A stretch of 25,417 bases of DNA from CAZILM01 sp964625325 (GTDB taxonomy: Bacteria; Patescibacteriota; Saccharimonadia; Saccharimonadales; CAYVSP01). The notes under the pieces were generated by a model that was not told where the DNA came from, made no database searches, and worked only from the letters and a program-made list of their open reading frames with translations. Of this stretch, positions 15,216 through 22,913 are shown one piece after another. The position numbers and the translations under genes were made by a program. Position 1 is the first letter of the stretch; each line of letters begins with the position of its first letter. The stretch lies in contig CAZVBA010000007.1 of the NCBI GenBank assembly GCA_964625325.1, forward strand, positions 1 through 25,417. The letters run 5' to 3'.

Positions 15216-15811
15216 TTAATTTACTGCCGCCTAACATCAAGCAGGAAACCCTCTATGCCCGGCGCAACACCAAACTGCTTAGATGGTCCAGCGCCATTGT
15301 GGTGGTGATTATCGGTATCGGCCTGATTGTCGGTTTTGGTTTGCTATACCTCAAGAAATCGACCAACGCCTACACTGCTCAACTGGCCGACACCACGCAA
15401 CAACTAAAAGCACAGAAATTGGACCAAACCAGCAAGCGCGTTCAGGATATCAGCGGCAGCCTCAAACTGGTTACGCAGGTACTATCGCGAGAGGTCTTAT
15501 TCTCTCAACTAGTCCAGCAAATCGGTGCGGCCATGCCAGCCAATACGGTGCTAACCAACTTGCAAATCAGCAAGCTCCAGGGTGGTATTGACCTGAGCGC
15601 CCAAGCGGTTGACTATAAAACCGCCTCCCAAATCCAGATCAATCTGCAAGACCCCAATAACAAGATTTTCGCCAAGGCCGACATTCTCAATATTGCCTGC
15701 AGCAGCAACGGCACCGGCACACTAAATAGCAAATATCCCTGCATCGTAGTAATTCGGGCTTTGTTCGCCAGCAATAATCCATTCTTACTAATTAACAGGG
15801 GTAAAACATGA
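15212..15811 (+). CDS. pilN: PilN-like alignment-complex protein
   Basis: A 199-residue bitopic membrane protein. It opens MINLLPPNIKQE, the conserved 'INLLP' tail that binds the groove of PilM, followed by a membrane helix at about residues 28-48 (AIVVVIIGIGLIVGFGLLYL), a coiled segment (55-80) and a ferredoxin-like periplasmic domain (NTVLTNLQI..GGIDLSAQAVD). It has its own AGGA (15200-15203), 8 nt before the ATG, and an ATGA overlap with the repeat-encoded ORF. Its stop overlaps the next start by 4 nt (ATGA). Assignment rests on the N-terminal motif and gene order. Confidence 0.9.
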   Translation: MINLLPPNIKQETLYARRNTKLLRWSSAIVVVIIGIGLIVGFGLLYLKKSTNAYTAQLADTTQQLKAQKLDQTSKRVQDISGSLKLVTQVLSREVLFSQLVQQIGAAMPANTVLTNLQISKLQGGIDLSAQAVDYKTASQIQINLQDPNNKIFAKADILNIACSSNGTGTLNSKYPCIVVIRALFASNNPFLLINRGKT

Positions 15812-16431
15812 ACGCCAAGCGCGTCTACTGGCTAATGAGCGGCCTCATTGTCGTGCTGAGCGGCTTGGCCATTGTTGGTATGGTGCTCGGTAACGTGGTG
15901 TTGCAGAAGCAAGCCGCCAAATTGTTTGAGCTCAAGCTCCAAAACCACGTCTTGGACGAAGAACAAACGGCCCTGGTGCAAGCCAATAAGGACGTCCAGA
16001 AGTACGCCGAGCTGGAGAAAGTCGCCAAGACTATCGTGCCGCAAGACAAGGATCAGGCCAACGCGGTGCGCGAAATCGTTAGTATTGCCAGCAGCAGCGG
16101 TATTAGCCTTAAATCGATAAGCTTTCCGACTTCGACGCTCGGTCAAAGCGCCGTTATTGTTACGCCCGGCGCCACCACACCGACTGTCAAAGCCCCGCCG
16201 CTCACCCAAGTCAAGGCGGTCGAGGGTATCCCCGGTGTTTACAGTATGGAGATTACCGTGCAATCCGACGATAGCAAGCCGATTTCCTACCGCAGTTTCT
16301 TGGATTTCCTGAGTAAGCTGGAACAAAACCGCCGCACTGCCCAGGTTGGTACAATTAACATTCAACCCAACACCAAGGCGGCTGATTCACTAAGCTTTAA
16401 TGTAACCGTAAACGTGTACATAAAACCATGA
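15808..16431 (+). CDS. pilO: PilO-like alignment-complex protein
   Basis: A 207-residue bitopic membrane protein with a membrane helix at about residues 10-32 (LMSGLIVVLSGLAIVGMVLG), a Gln/Lys/Glu-rich coiled coil (33-80) and a C-terminal ferredoxin-like fold (GVYSMEITVQSDDSKPISYR). This is the layout of PilO, which heterodimerises with PilN to form the inner-membrane ring of the pilus machine. Sequence similarity alone is weak, as is usual for PilO; order pilM-pilN-pilO supports the call. It overlaps both neighbours as ATGA. Confidence 0.85.
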   Translation: MNAKRVYWLMSGLIVVLSGLAIVGMVLGNVVLQKQAAKLFELKLQNHVLDEEQTALVQANKDVQKYAELEKVAKTIVPQDKDQANAVREIVSIASSSGISLKSISFPTSTLGQSAVIVTPGATTPTVKAPPLTQVKAVEGIPGVYSMEITVQSDDSKPISYRSFLDFLSKLEQNRRTAQVGTINIQPNTKAADSLSFNVTVNVYIKP

Positions 16432-16736
16432 AAAAAGTTAATCTCAACATCAAGCAAGTCACCCCCAAACTTCGGCAGTTGTTGCAAAGGGTGCGCAAAT
16501 ACGTTGTCTTTATTTTCTTTGTGGTGGTCGCTCTGATGTATAGCTTTTTGGTGTTTCGAATCAATTCCCTGTCCAGCCACGAACCGACTGACGACCAAGT
16601 AACCGAGCGATTGCAGACGGTTCATCGGCCCAAAATTGACCAGGCGGCTCTAGATAAAATTCAGCAGTTGCAAGATAACAGCACCGACGTGCAGGCATTA
16701 TTTAAACAAGCCAGGGATAATCCGTTTCAAGAGTAA
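16428..16736 (+). CDS. Small single-pass membrane protein ending the pilMNO operon
   Basis: A 102-residue protein with a basic N-terminus, one membrane helix (about residues 24-44, KYVVFIFFVVVALMYSFLVF) and a mostly helical, charged C-terminal part ending PFQE. It starts in an ATGA overlap with pilO and so is translated with the alignment complex. It occupies the place of pilP in diderm operons but has no lipobox and no PilP fold that I can see. In a monoderm cell a replacement partner of PilN/PilO is plausible, as inference only. It ends 9 nt from a convergent gene with no terminator between them. Confidence 0.7.
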   Translation: MKKVNLNIKQVTPKLRQLLQRVRKYVVFIFFVVVALMYSFLVFRINSLSSHEPTDDQVTERLQTVHRPKIDQAALDKIQQLQDNSTDVQALFKQARDNPFQE

Positions 16737-16745
16737 CCGCTCCAG

Positions 16746-17501
16746 TTAGTTTTGCGGCGGCATTTCGGGTGGTTGAGACGGCATGGGCGCCGGTGCTGGT
16801 GGCTGAACGCTTGGTTCGGGTGGCACGGGTGTTTGATCATAAGTCGGTTGCGGGGACATCTGTGGTGGTGCTTGATAGTACGGTGCCGGCGGTAGGTTAA
16901 TGCGGTCATTGCCCATATGGGCCCGCACCGGGTCGGCCTCAACGTAACGCTGACGGGCATCCAGTAAAATTTTACCGCAGTAATTCGGTTTAGGACAATA
17001 TGGGAAGTCGAAGTTTTCAACCTCGCCGGCTGTTTCTACGCGGAGTGTGCCAAAATTGAACAGCGTCTGGATAAGGCCACGCTGCTCGGCGGTTACGTCT
17101 TCAATATTACTAAGGGTCAGCTCCGAAACCTTGCGTTTAAATAGGCCCTGTTGCAAAACCTGAGTGACGTTCTTGTTGGTCATGATCAAATAGCTCTGAT
17201 GGTATACCACGCTAGCCAAAAATAGAATGACTAGGGTAATTGCTATAGTTACAATTGTCACCAACAGTAAGATGCCGTTAATTTGGTCGCGGTTAGCGTC
17301 GGTGACAAACTGCTGTATGAGAAAATATACCAGGCCAAGCCCAACGCCAAGACCGCCGATAGCCTCTATGTAAAGCATGATAATACCAAAAGGATGCTTA
17401 CGGACTTCGTATAGCTTTTCCTCGCCATCAGCAGACATGGTCTCAATCGAATGACGATTACTAGGATCGGCCGGTAGCGGCTGGGGCGTTTGGGGATTCA
17501 T
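16746..17501 (-). CDS. Membrane protein with bacterial PH domain and Pro-rich tail
   Basis: A 251-residue protein with two membrane helices (about residues 39-66 and 76-103), then a bPH2/YdbS-like pleckstrin-homology domain (YLIMTNKNVTQVLQQGLFKRKVSELTLSNIEDV is characteristic: beta-hairpin, then 'L-x-x-I-x-D'). A Cys pair (YCPKPNYC) follows, then a Pro/Gln-rich C-terminal tail of about 50 residues. Members are thought to act at the membrane but have no settled function. It starts 35 nt after ruvB on the same strand. TATAAT at 17515-17510 would give a start about 2 nt from the ATG, so it may also have its own leaderless transcript. Confidence 0.8.
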   Translation of the reverse strand: MNPQTPQPLPADPSNRHSIETMSADGEEKLYEVRKHPFGIIMLYIEAIGGLGVGLGLVYFLIQQFVTDANRDQINGILLLVTIVTIAITLVILFLASVVYHQSYLIMTNKNVTQVLQQGLFKRKVSELTLSNIEDVTAEQRGLIQTLFNFGTLRVETAGEVENFDFPYCPKPNYCGKILLDARQRYVEADPVRAHMGNDRINLPPAPYYQAPPQMSPQPTYDQTPVPPEPSVQPPAPAPMPSQPPEMPPQN

Positions 17502-17536
17502 TAGGGTCTATTATATATGGCCGGGGTCGCTGTGGC

Positions 17537-18568
17537 CTAGAGCAATTTGCCCTGCTGTTTATCGCCGGCTTTTTTACCGAGGTGTTTATAGGCTTTAGCT
17601 GTCACTTTACGGCCGCGCGGCGTGCGCTCCAACATCCCGATTTGCATGAGGTAAGGTTCAAAATAGTCTTCAATGGTGCTGCGCTCGTCGGCTAGCAAAG
17701 CTGCCAATGTCTCTACACCCACCGGGCCGCCGTCGTGGTTTTCAATAATAGTGGATAGTAAACGCCGGTCGATATTGTCCAGGCCTAGTTCGTCAATTTG
17801 CAACATGTCCATGGCGCTGATGGCCGTCTTTTCATCGACCATGCCGTCGCCGTTGACGTCGGCATAGTCACGGACGCGCTTGAGCATGCGGTTGGCAATG
17901 CGCGGCGTCAGCCGGGAGCGTTTGGCAATCATGGCAATGGCCTTGGGATTGGTTTTGGTTTTTAGAATGTCGGCCGAGCGCTTTATAATGGCTTCAATCT
18001 CTTCCGGAGCGTAGAAATCTAAGCGGTAAATGTGGCCAAAGCGGTCGCGCAGCGGCGCGGCCAGGGCGCCGGCTCGGGTGGTCGCACCAATCAGTGTAAA
18101 CTTGGGTATATCGAGCCTTAGACTTCGGGCGCTCGGCCCCTTCCCCAGCATAATATCAATAGCGTAGTCTTCCATGGCGCTGTACAACACCTCTTCGACC
18201 TGGCGGCTCAGTCGGTGGATTTCATCGATAAATAGTACGTCGCCGTCCTGTAAATTAGTCAACATGCTAGCCAGGTCGGCGGCGCGGGCAATCGCCGGAC
18301 CGCTGCTGACGCGGATATTAGTATTCATTTCGCGGGCAATCACGTTGGCCAGGGTGGTCTTGCCCAAACCGGGCGGGCCATGCAACAAAATGTGCTCCAG
18401 CGGTTCTTTTCTTTTCTTGGCCGCTTTGATGGCTAGCACCAGGTTTTGCTTGATACGAGCTTGGCCGACGTAGCCGCTAAAATCATGCGGCCGCAGCGTT
18501 TGCTCGAGCTCTTGCTCGACTTCATCGGCCGGTTCGTCGGCGGGGTTTACAATGCGTTCAATAGCCAT
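17537..18568 (-). CDS. ruvB: RuvB Holliday junction branch-migration helicase
   Basis: RuvB is the AAA+ motor that drives branch migration of Holliday junctions with RuvA. Walker A GPPGLGKT is at residues 64-71, Walker B VLFIDEIHRL at 111-120, sensor I GATTRAG near 160, the arginine-finger LRDRFG near 173, and the winged-helix ADERSTIEDYFEPYLMQIG toward the end. At 343 residues it has normal length. It overlaps the DHFR-like gene by 1 nt (TAATG). It is the last ruv gene of the operon starting at comEC/yebC. Confidence 0.97.
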   Translation of the reverse strand: MAIERIVNPADEPADEVEQELEQTLRPHDFSGYVGQARIKQNLVLAIKAAKKRKEPLEHILLHGPPGLGKTTLANVIAREMNTNIRVSSGPAIARAADLASMLTNLQDGDVLFIDEIHRLSRQVEEVLYSAMEDYAIDIMLGKGPSARSLRLDIPKFTLIGATTRAGALAAPLRDRFGHIYRLDFYAPEEIEAIIKRSADILKTKTNPKAIAMIAKRSRLTPRIANRMLKRVRDYADVNGDGMVDEKTAISAMDMLQIDELGLDNIDRRLLSTIIENHDGGPVGVETLAALLADERSTIEDYFEPYLMQIGMLERTPRGRKVTAKAYKHLGKKAGDKQQGKLL

Positions 18569-19089
18569 TACTTATGTACCTCGTACACCACGGCAATTCT
18601 ATCACCTGAAATAACTTTCGAACTTATCAGTTTTAACGGTAGATCAAAGTCCTCATTACTAACGAATGATCGGCCACGACCAACTATATAAGGATTAATG
18701 GTTAGACGTATTTCATCCACCAAGCCTTGTTTTAAGAACGAGCCGTTTAACTTGCCTCCGCCAATCAGAAACAATTTCTTAAAACCTTTTTTGGCTACCA
18801 GTTCGATTGCTTCGCGCGGCGAACGGACAACACTATAGCCGGTCGGCGCCTTGAACTGCGCGTTGTTAGTAATGATAACTTTCAAATTTACCGGAACGTT
18901 ATCAAAATTATAGTCTTTGTATAGCCGGGTAACTATTTCGTATGTTTCGCGCCCCATTACAATGTTTCCAAAGTCCTTGGTATCTTCTATAAATTCTTCC
19001 CAACCAGAGTCAGGTAGCCAGTCTTCTTCACCATTCTCACGAGCAATCATGCCGTTAGGTGATATTGCCATATCTAGAATGACTTTCAT
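18568..19089 (-). CDS. DHFR / RibD C-terminal-like reductase
   Basis: A 173-residue cytoplasmic protein of the dihydrofolate reductase-like fold (RibD-C family): MKVILDMAISPNGMIAREN opens the first strand, then VMGRETYEIV, then the nucleotide-binding LFLIGGGKLNGSFL (107-120), then DEIRLTINPYIVGRGRSFV. It most resembles small YyaP/YwjB-type reductases of unknown substrate, which bind NADPH. It is wedged exactly between ruvA (ATGA overlap) and ruvB (1-nt overlap). Whether it makes a reduced pterin or flavin product, or only shares the fold, cannot be told from the sequence. A classical folA role is possible but unproven. Confidence 0.85.
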   Translation of the reverse strand: MKVILDMAISPNGMIARENGEEDWLPDSGWEEFIEDTKDFGNIVMGRETYEIVTRLYKDYNFDNVPVNLKVIITNNAQFKAPTGYSVVRSPREAIELVAKKGFKKLFLIGGGKLNGSFLKQGLVDEIRLTINPYIVGRGRSFVSNEDFDLPLKLISSKVISGDRIAVVYEVHK

Positions 19090-19661
19090 GTGCTTTTGAG
19101 TGCCTGTTTAACACGTTCTTCGGTGGATAATGATTCGTCGATGTCGGCCAGCGCTTGGGCGGCATCGCTAACGTTATAGCCTAATGCTATCAAGGCCTGG
19201 GCGGCCTCGTCGTGCTGTACATTACTGCTTTTTAGTAAAGCTTCCATGATACCGGTGGCGACCACGCCGACTTTGTCCTTGAGGTCAACCACCAAACGCT
19301 CAGCCACCCGTTTGCCGACACCCGGCGCGGATTGCAAAAAGCTGGTGTCGCCGCCGGCAATACTAGCTCTGACTTCTTCCCCGCTGCCAATACTCAGGAT
19401 TGCTAAGGCCATCTTGGGCCCGACGCCGTTAACTTCCAGCAGTTGCTCAAACAACTCCTTGGTGGCGGTTTCACGGAAACCGTATAGGTCATAGGCGTTC
19501 TCGCGGATGTGCTCGTGGACGTAGAGCTTAGCTGGCTCGCCAACTTTCAGGCCGCCATGATCCTCGGGCGTAACGTAAAAGCCGTAGCCCACGCCGCCAG
19601 CTTCGACGATAACCAGGCCGCCAATCTTTTCAGTAACTTCCCCCCTAACAGTTGCAATCAT
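19086..19661 (-). CDS. ruvA: RuvA Holliday junction binding protein
   Basis: RuvA tetramers bind four-way junctions and load RuvB. The OB-like N-terminal domain (MIATVRGEVTEKIGGLVIVEAGGVGYGF) is followed by two helix-hairpin-helix units, VNGVGPKMALAILS and APGVGKRVAERLVVDLKDK, and a C-terminal UBA-like helix bundle (DEAAQALIALGYNVSDAAQAL) that contacts RuvB. At 191 residues it is normal. No ribosome site lies upstream; instead GATAAT at 19675-19670 would place transcription start about 2 nt before the ATG, so a separate leaderless transcript is likely. Its stop overlaps the DHFR-like start as ATGA. Confidence 0.96.
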   Translation of the reverse strand: MIATVRGEVTEKIGGLVIVEAGGVGYGFYVTPEDHGGLKVGEPAKLYVHEHIRENAYDLYGFRETATKELFEQLLEVNGVGPKMALAILSIGSGEEVRASIAGGDTSFLQSAPGVGKRVAERLVVDLKDKVGVVATGIMEALLKSSNVQHDEAAQALIALGYNVSDAAQALADIDESLSTEERVKQALKST

Positions 19662-19710
19662 TACGAACTATTATCTCATATTCGAACGATGAGTGAGAAT
19701 ATATGCCGAA

Positions 19711-19748
19711 GCCAAGTTTGCGGGCTGCTAGAAAATAGCAAACCTGGC
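19711..19748 (-). repeat. Imperfect hairpin between ruvC and ruvA
   Basis: GCCAAGTTTGC (19711-19721) pairs with GCAAACCTGGC (19738-19748) apart from one G-T pair. TGCTA/TAGCA (19726-19730 with 19736-19740) offers an alternative inner stem sharing bases with the outer one. No T-tract follows on either strand, so it is not a normal terminator. It fills most of the 93-nt gap, the only real gap in the ruv operon. Confidence 0.5.
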
Positions 19749-19754
19749 CTGAAG

Positions 19755-20225
19755 CTATACAGTCATGCTGTGGCAGATAGCCGCCGCCAAGGCGTCGGCA
19801 CAGTCGTCGGGTTTGGGCACTTCCTTGAGCTCCAAAATAACACGTACCATTTCCTGGATTTGCTTTTTATCGGCCCGACCGTAGCCGGTTAGAGCCATCT
19901 TGATTTGCAGCGGCGTGTATTCATAAATTTCCAACCCGGCCTGCTTGGCTGTTAACAATACAACTCCGCGGGCCTGTGACACTGTCATAGCCGTAGTGAT
20001 ATTTTGGGCAAAAAATAGTTTCTCAACGCTCATAATCTGAGGCTTGGTGCTGGCAATAATGTCAGTTAGTTCCTCGAAAATGGTCTGCAAACGCACGGCG
20101 TCGTCTTCTTTGACCGGCGTGCGGATGACGCCGGCGTCAACCAAATGGGCCTTATTCTTTTTATCAATCTCAATCACCCCAAAGCCGAGGATACCGGTAC
20201 CGGGATCAATGCCGAGTATACGCAT
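19755..20225 (-). CDS. ruvC: RuvC Holliday junction resolvase
   Basis: RuvC is the RNase H-fold nuclease that cuts Holliday junctions. Likely catalytic acids are D7 (LGIDPGTGILGFGVI), E68 (MSVEKLFFAQN), and D141 and D144 (KPDDCADALAAAICH). FFAQNITTAMTVSQARGVVL and YEYTPLQIKMALTGYGRADK are strongly conserved family segments. At 156 residues it is normal. It starts 20 nt before the end of the upstream membrane-protein gene. A GAGG-like ribosome site is not obvious, so coupling to the upstream gene is likely. Confidence 0.96.
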   Translation of the reverse strand: MRILGIDPGTGILGFGVIEIDKKNKAHLVDAGVIRTPVKEDDAVRLQTIFEELTDIIASTKPQIMSVEKLFFAQNITTAMTVSQARGVVLLTAKQAGLEIYEYTPLQIKMALTGYGRADKKQIQEMVRVILELKEVPKPDDCADALAAAICHSMTV

Positions 20226-20571
20226 ACTTCAACCTTGCTAGCGGATATATTAATGCCGAAAGGAGGGCTGCATTTGCATAAAACTGCCAGGTAAATAACA
20301 TCTTTAAGATAACAATTAATTTGTTTGTGCCATAGCATGGACAGCCATCACTGCCTGAAAAGGTGGCGCGTGATGCAAACAGACTGCTGCCGGCTACAAA
20401 AACGTTCTTAAACCCAGTATTGCCAATGTAGAGGGGTCGCAAAATTGGTCGCGTCATCTCTTTTGATCCGGCACCTAGATCTTGCCTGTGCAAAGTAAAT
20501 AAATAAAGCAGCGCAATGAGCACAAAGGCAATTATTAATGATACTTTTATGGGTTTAGGATTGAGGTTCAT
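20206..20571 (-). CDS. Small membrane protein of unknown function
   Basis: A 121-residue protein with a membrane helix at about residues 9-27 (VSLIIAFVLIALLYLFTLH) and a second at about 90-112 (MLFTWQFYANAALLSALIY). A roughly 60-residue loop lies between, with GCPCYG (two Cys) in it. I do not recognise a family. It starts in an ATGA overlap with yebC and ends 20 nt inside ruvC, so it is a tightly placed operon member. Its longer AT-rich codon run differs slightly from its neighbours. Confidence 0.65.
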   Translation of the reverse strand: MNLNPKPIKVSLIIAFVLIALLYLFTLHRQDLGAGSKEMTRPILRPLYIGNTGFKNVFVAGSSLFASRATFSGSDGCPCYGTNKLIVILKMLFTWQFYANAALLSALIYPLARLKYAYTRH

Positions 20572-21296
20572 ATCAACAAATCTTCGGGGATATCAAAGTT
20601 GGTGTGCGTGGTGGTGACGTCGTCGATGTCTTCCAGTGCTTCCATCAGGCGAATGATTTTGCCGGCGGTTTCTTTGTCATGCACCTTAACCGTGTTTTTC
20701 GGAACATAGGTCAATTCGGCTTCGGTCACGTCCAGGCCGGCTTCGCGTAAACCATCACGAACTTTAGCCAGTTCTTTGGGAGCGGTATATATGATTGACT
20801 CATTATCTTCTTCAACAACGTCCTCAGCGCCGACTTCTATGGCCGCCTCCAGCACTGCATCGCCAATTTGGCTGACACGCACCAGGCCCTTGTGGGCAAA
20901 TTGGTAGGCCACTGCACCCTTTTCAGCCATATTGCCGCCGTGCTTCGTAAAGGCCAAACGAACTTCGGGGTAAGTGCGGTTGATATTGTCTGTCGCGCAC
21001 TCCACTAAAATGGCTACGCCGCCCGGACCGTAGCCCTCGTACATAACTTCTTGGATTTGCTCGCCGCCCAGCTTGCCGCTACCGCGGTCAACCGAGCGCT
21101 GAATGTTGGCCAGCGGCATATTGGCCGCTTTAGCCTTATCAATCGCTAAGCGTAAACTAAAGTTCATTTCCGGGTCAGCGCCGGCGCGGGCGGCAATGGC
21201 AATCGCATTGCCAAGCTTGGTAAAGATAGCGCCGCGGGCCGCGTCTTTGACGCCCTTTTGCCTTTTAATTGTCGACCATTTAGAATGTCCGGACAA
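20568..21296 (-). CDS. yebC: YebC/PmpR family protein (TACO1-like)
   Basis: It opens MSGHSKWSTIKRQKGVKDAARGAIFTK, the near-invariant N-terminus of the family, and keeps VDRGSGKLGGEQIQEVMYEGYGPGGVA. YebC proteins are cytoplasmic; they have been described as transcriptional regulators (PmpR) and more recently as ribosome-associated factors that relieve stalling at proline-rich stretches. At 242 residues it is complete. The start is a TTG codon, 2 nt after the comEC stop. Its place directly before the ruv genes is widely conserved in bacteria. Confidence 0.96.
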   Translation of the reverse strand: MSGHSKWSTIKRQKGVKDAARGAIFTKLGNAIAIAARAGADPEMNFSLRLAIDKAKAANMPLANIQRSVDRGSGKLGGEQIQEVMYEGYGPGGVAILVECATDNINRTYPEVRLAFTKHGGNMAEKGAVAYQFAHKGLVRVSQIGDAVLEAAIEVGAEDVVEEDNESIIYTAPKELAKVRDGLREAGLDVTEAELTYVPKNTVKVHDKETAGKIIRLMEALEDIDDVTTTHTNFDIPEDLLI

Positions 21297-21298
21297 AA

Positions 21299-22744
21299 TT
21301 AAACCTCGTTCGTGCTTAACTGCTTCTTATCTGTTATTTTAACATTTTTGGTGGTTTTGTGCCACAGGACCAAACAAAAGATAACTACCCCGCAGTACAC
21401 AACCAACATCTGCCATAGCAGCAGGGAGCGCAAGGCCAGGGCGTGCGGCACTCGGCTCAGCGCACTAACGACATCAAGCATATAGGTCAACAGCAGACGT
21501 GCCGGCCAAGCCAACCAGCCACCCAGCGTCGGCAGCAACATACCCCCCAGGCCAGCGAGTAGCGAAACCAGCATCGCCAGCGGCACCAATGGCACAACTA
21601 GCAAGTTAGCAATAATACCAACCAATGAGACTTGGCCGAAAATGTACATAATCAGCGGCGCGGCCATCAGCTGCGCCGAAATGCTTTCTAACAGCAAGAG
21701 TGTCAACGGCCGCGCCTGTTTGGAGCCGAACAATCGCTTTGCTAGTAGCGGCGCAATCACGAGTACCCCGTAAAAAGCCAAGAATGATAAATACCAGCCG
21801 ATGTCCGACCATAGATACAGCGGGTTCCAGCCAGCCGTCAGCGCTGCGGCAATGCTCAGCAGCAGCAACGGCCTAACCTTTCGGCCGTAATACCAAGTGC
21901 CAATCGTCAGCAAGCTGACAATGGTGGCCCGCACAATAGATGCGCTCAAACCCGTCACTAGCAGAAATAAACCTATTAACAACAATGATAAAACGGTACT
22001 TTGATATTTGGAGCGTTTGCCGGTAAAGCGACGGACGGCTATAACTAGAATCGTCAGGTTGTAGCCGGAAACCGCCACCAAGTGTGTCAGTCCAACTGTC
22101 GATAAACGCTTATTAACGGCATCGGGAATGGTAGTACGTTGGCCAATCAAGAGCCCGAGCGCAAACGAGGCCAATGGTTCGGGCAAAGCCGACTCCATAC
22201 CGGCGCTAAAACGCCGTCGCACATTGTCCACTGCCGAATTACTGCGGCCTTGCACTGAGATATCGGCAAAGCTGATACTGGCCTGTCGGCTGCCACGGGT
22301 TTTATATAACTTCCCCTCCACCTGCACTTTGTCGCCGCGGTAGACCATGTTGGCACCAAAACCGGCAATCTTTATTTTGCCAACCAAGTTGGTTGTTTCG
22401 GGTTTGATAACGGTGATGTTGGTCAGATCAAACGTTAGTTGCGTTTTATCGCCGTAAATCGCATCGTTGTCAGCTGTGCCGCGTATAACTACCTTTTGGT
22501 TTTGCAGCGTTTGATAGGGTGTCAGTTTTTGCATGACAATTGTTCCCCGCCACCAGCCCAACGTCAGGGCCGAGAGGCTGAGCGTAATAATGGCCATTCG
22601 TTTGTGTCGCAAAACCACAATGTTAGAGATTGTCGCCAGCCAGACCCATCCACCACTAATTCCACTCAGTCGCGCCAGACCGAGTCCGGCCAGAAAAGCC
22701 AGCAAGGCCACCGTCATAACAGTCGTGCGTCGTACCCTCTTCAC
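21299..22744 (-). CDS. comEC: ComEC/Rec2-type DNA uptake channel, no beta-lactamase domain
   Basis: ComEC forms the inner-membrane channel for transforming DNA. A short N-terminal membrane part leads to an OB-like extracellular domain (VVIRGTADNDAIYGDKTQLTF) and then the Competence domain with the signature HLVAVSGYNLTIL, followed by about eight membrane helices. At 481 residues it ends just after the helices and lacks the C-terminal metallo-beta-lactamase nuclease domain found in many ComEC proteins. The longest start is GTG; an internal ATG nine codons on is an alternative. It heads the yebC-ruv operon and may be transcribed with it. Confidence 0.93.
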   Translation of the reverse strand: MKRVRRTTVMTVALLAFLAGLGLARLSGISGGWVWLATISNIVVLRHKRMAIITLSLSALTLGWWRGTIVMQKLTPYQTLQNQKVVIRGTADNDAIYGDKTQLTFDLTNITVIKPETTNLVGKIKIAGFGANMVYRGDKVQVEGKLYKTRGSRQASISFADISVQGRSNSAVDNVRRRFSAGMESALPEPLASFALGLLIGQRTTIPDAVNKRLSTVGLTHLVAVSGYNLTILVIAVRRFTGKRSKYQSTVLSLLLIGLFLLVTGLSASIVRATIVSLLTIGTWYYGRKVRPLLLLSIAAALTAGWNPLYLWSDIGWYLSFLAFYGVLVIAPLLAKRLFGSKQARPLTLLLLESISAQLMAAPLIMYIFGQVSLVGIIANLLVVPLVPLAMLVSLLAGLGGMLLPTLGGWLAWPARLLLTYMLDVVSALSRVPHALALRSLLLWQMLVVYCGVVIFCLVLWHKTTKNVKITDKKQLSTNEV

Positions 22745-22844
22745 CCCTCAGTTTATAGCATTAATGATATAACTAAACAAAAGCGGCTAAAAAACTTGTA
22801 TTGGTTCAATGCTTATGTTAATTTGGTTCCCAGTGCGTAAAAAT
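22745..22844 (+). promoter_or_regulatory. Leader region upstream of the class II synthetase-like gene
   Basis: No gene on the plus strand lies upstream (comEC points left), so any plus-strand transcript reaching the tandem terminators must begin here. TATAAC (about 22765-22770) and TTGTAT (22796-22801) are weak promoter-like words. A 15-codon frame (ATG at 22815) ends at 22862, but I see no ribosome site for it. Confidence 0.3.
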
Positions 22845-22881
22845 AGGATACTGCGAAAATGAATCCGCAGGATCCTTTTTT
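22845..22881 (+). terminator. First of two tandem intrinsic terminators in the leader
   Basis: AGGATACTGCG (22845-22855) pairs with CGCAGGATCCT (22866-22876) except for one A-G mismatch, loop of 10 nt, followed by six T. It lies about 100 nt before the coding start, so it acts on a leader transcript. Confidence 0.75.
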
Positions 22882-22882
22882 C

Positions 22883-22913
22883 AAAAAACAGCCCCACCCG
22901 GGGCTGTTTTTTT
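22883..22913 (+). terminator. Second tandem intrinsic terminator in the leader
   Basis: AAAAAACAGCCCC pairs with GGGGCTGTTTTTT (loop ACCC plus closing bases), with T-tracts on both strands, so it can act bidirectionally. A second exact GGGGCTG at 22936-22942 could pair with the same left arm, but it is transcribed after the termination point. Confidence 0.85.

Noticed and set aside
16737..16745. Terminator between the pilus operon and the PH-domain gene
   Set aside because: Only 9 nt separate the convergent stops and no hairpin is visible.
18568..19089. Calling the ruv-embedded reductase folA
   Set aside because: It has the RibD-C/YyaP-like pattern and not the usual DHFR spacing of active-site residues, so a specific name is not supported.
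22815..22862. 15-codon leader peptide before the synthetase-like gene
   Set aside because: No ribosome site, no run of one amino acid and only one Asn, so no attenuation logic can be supported.
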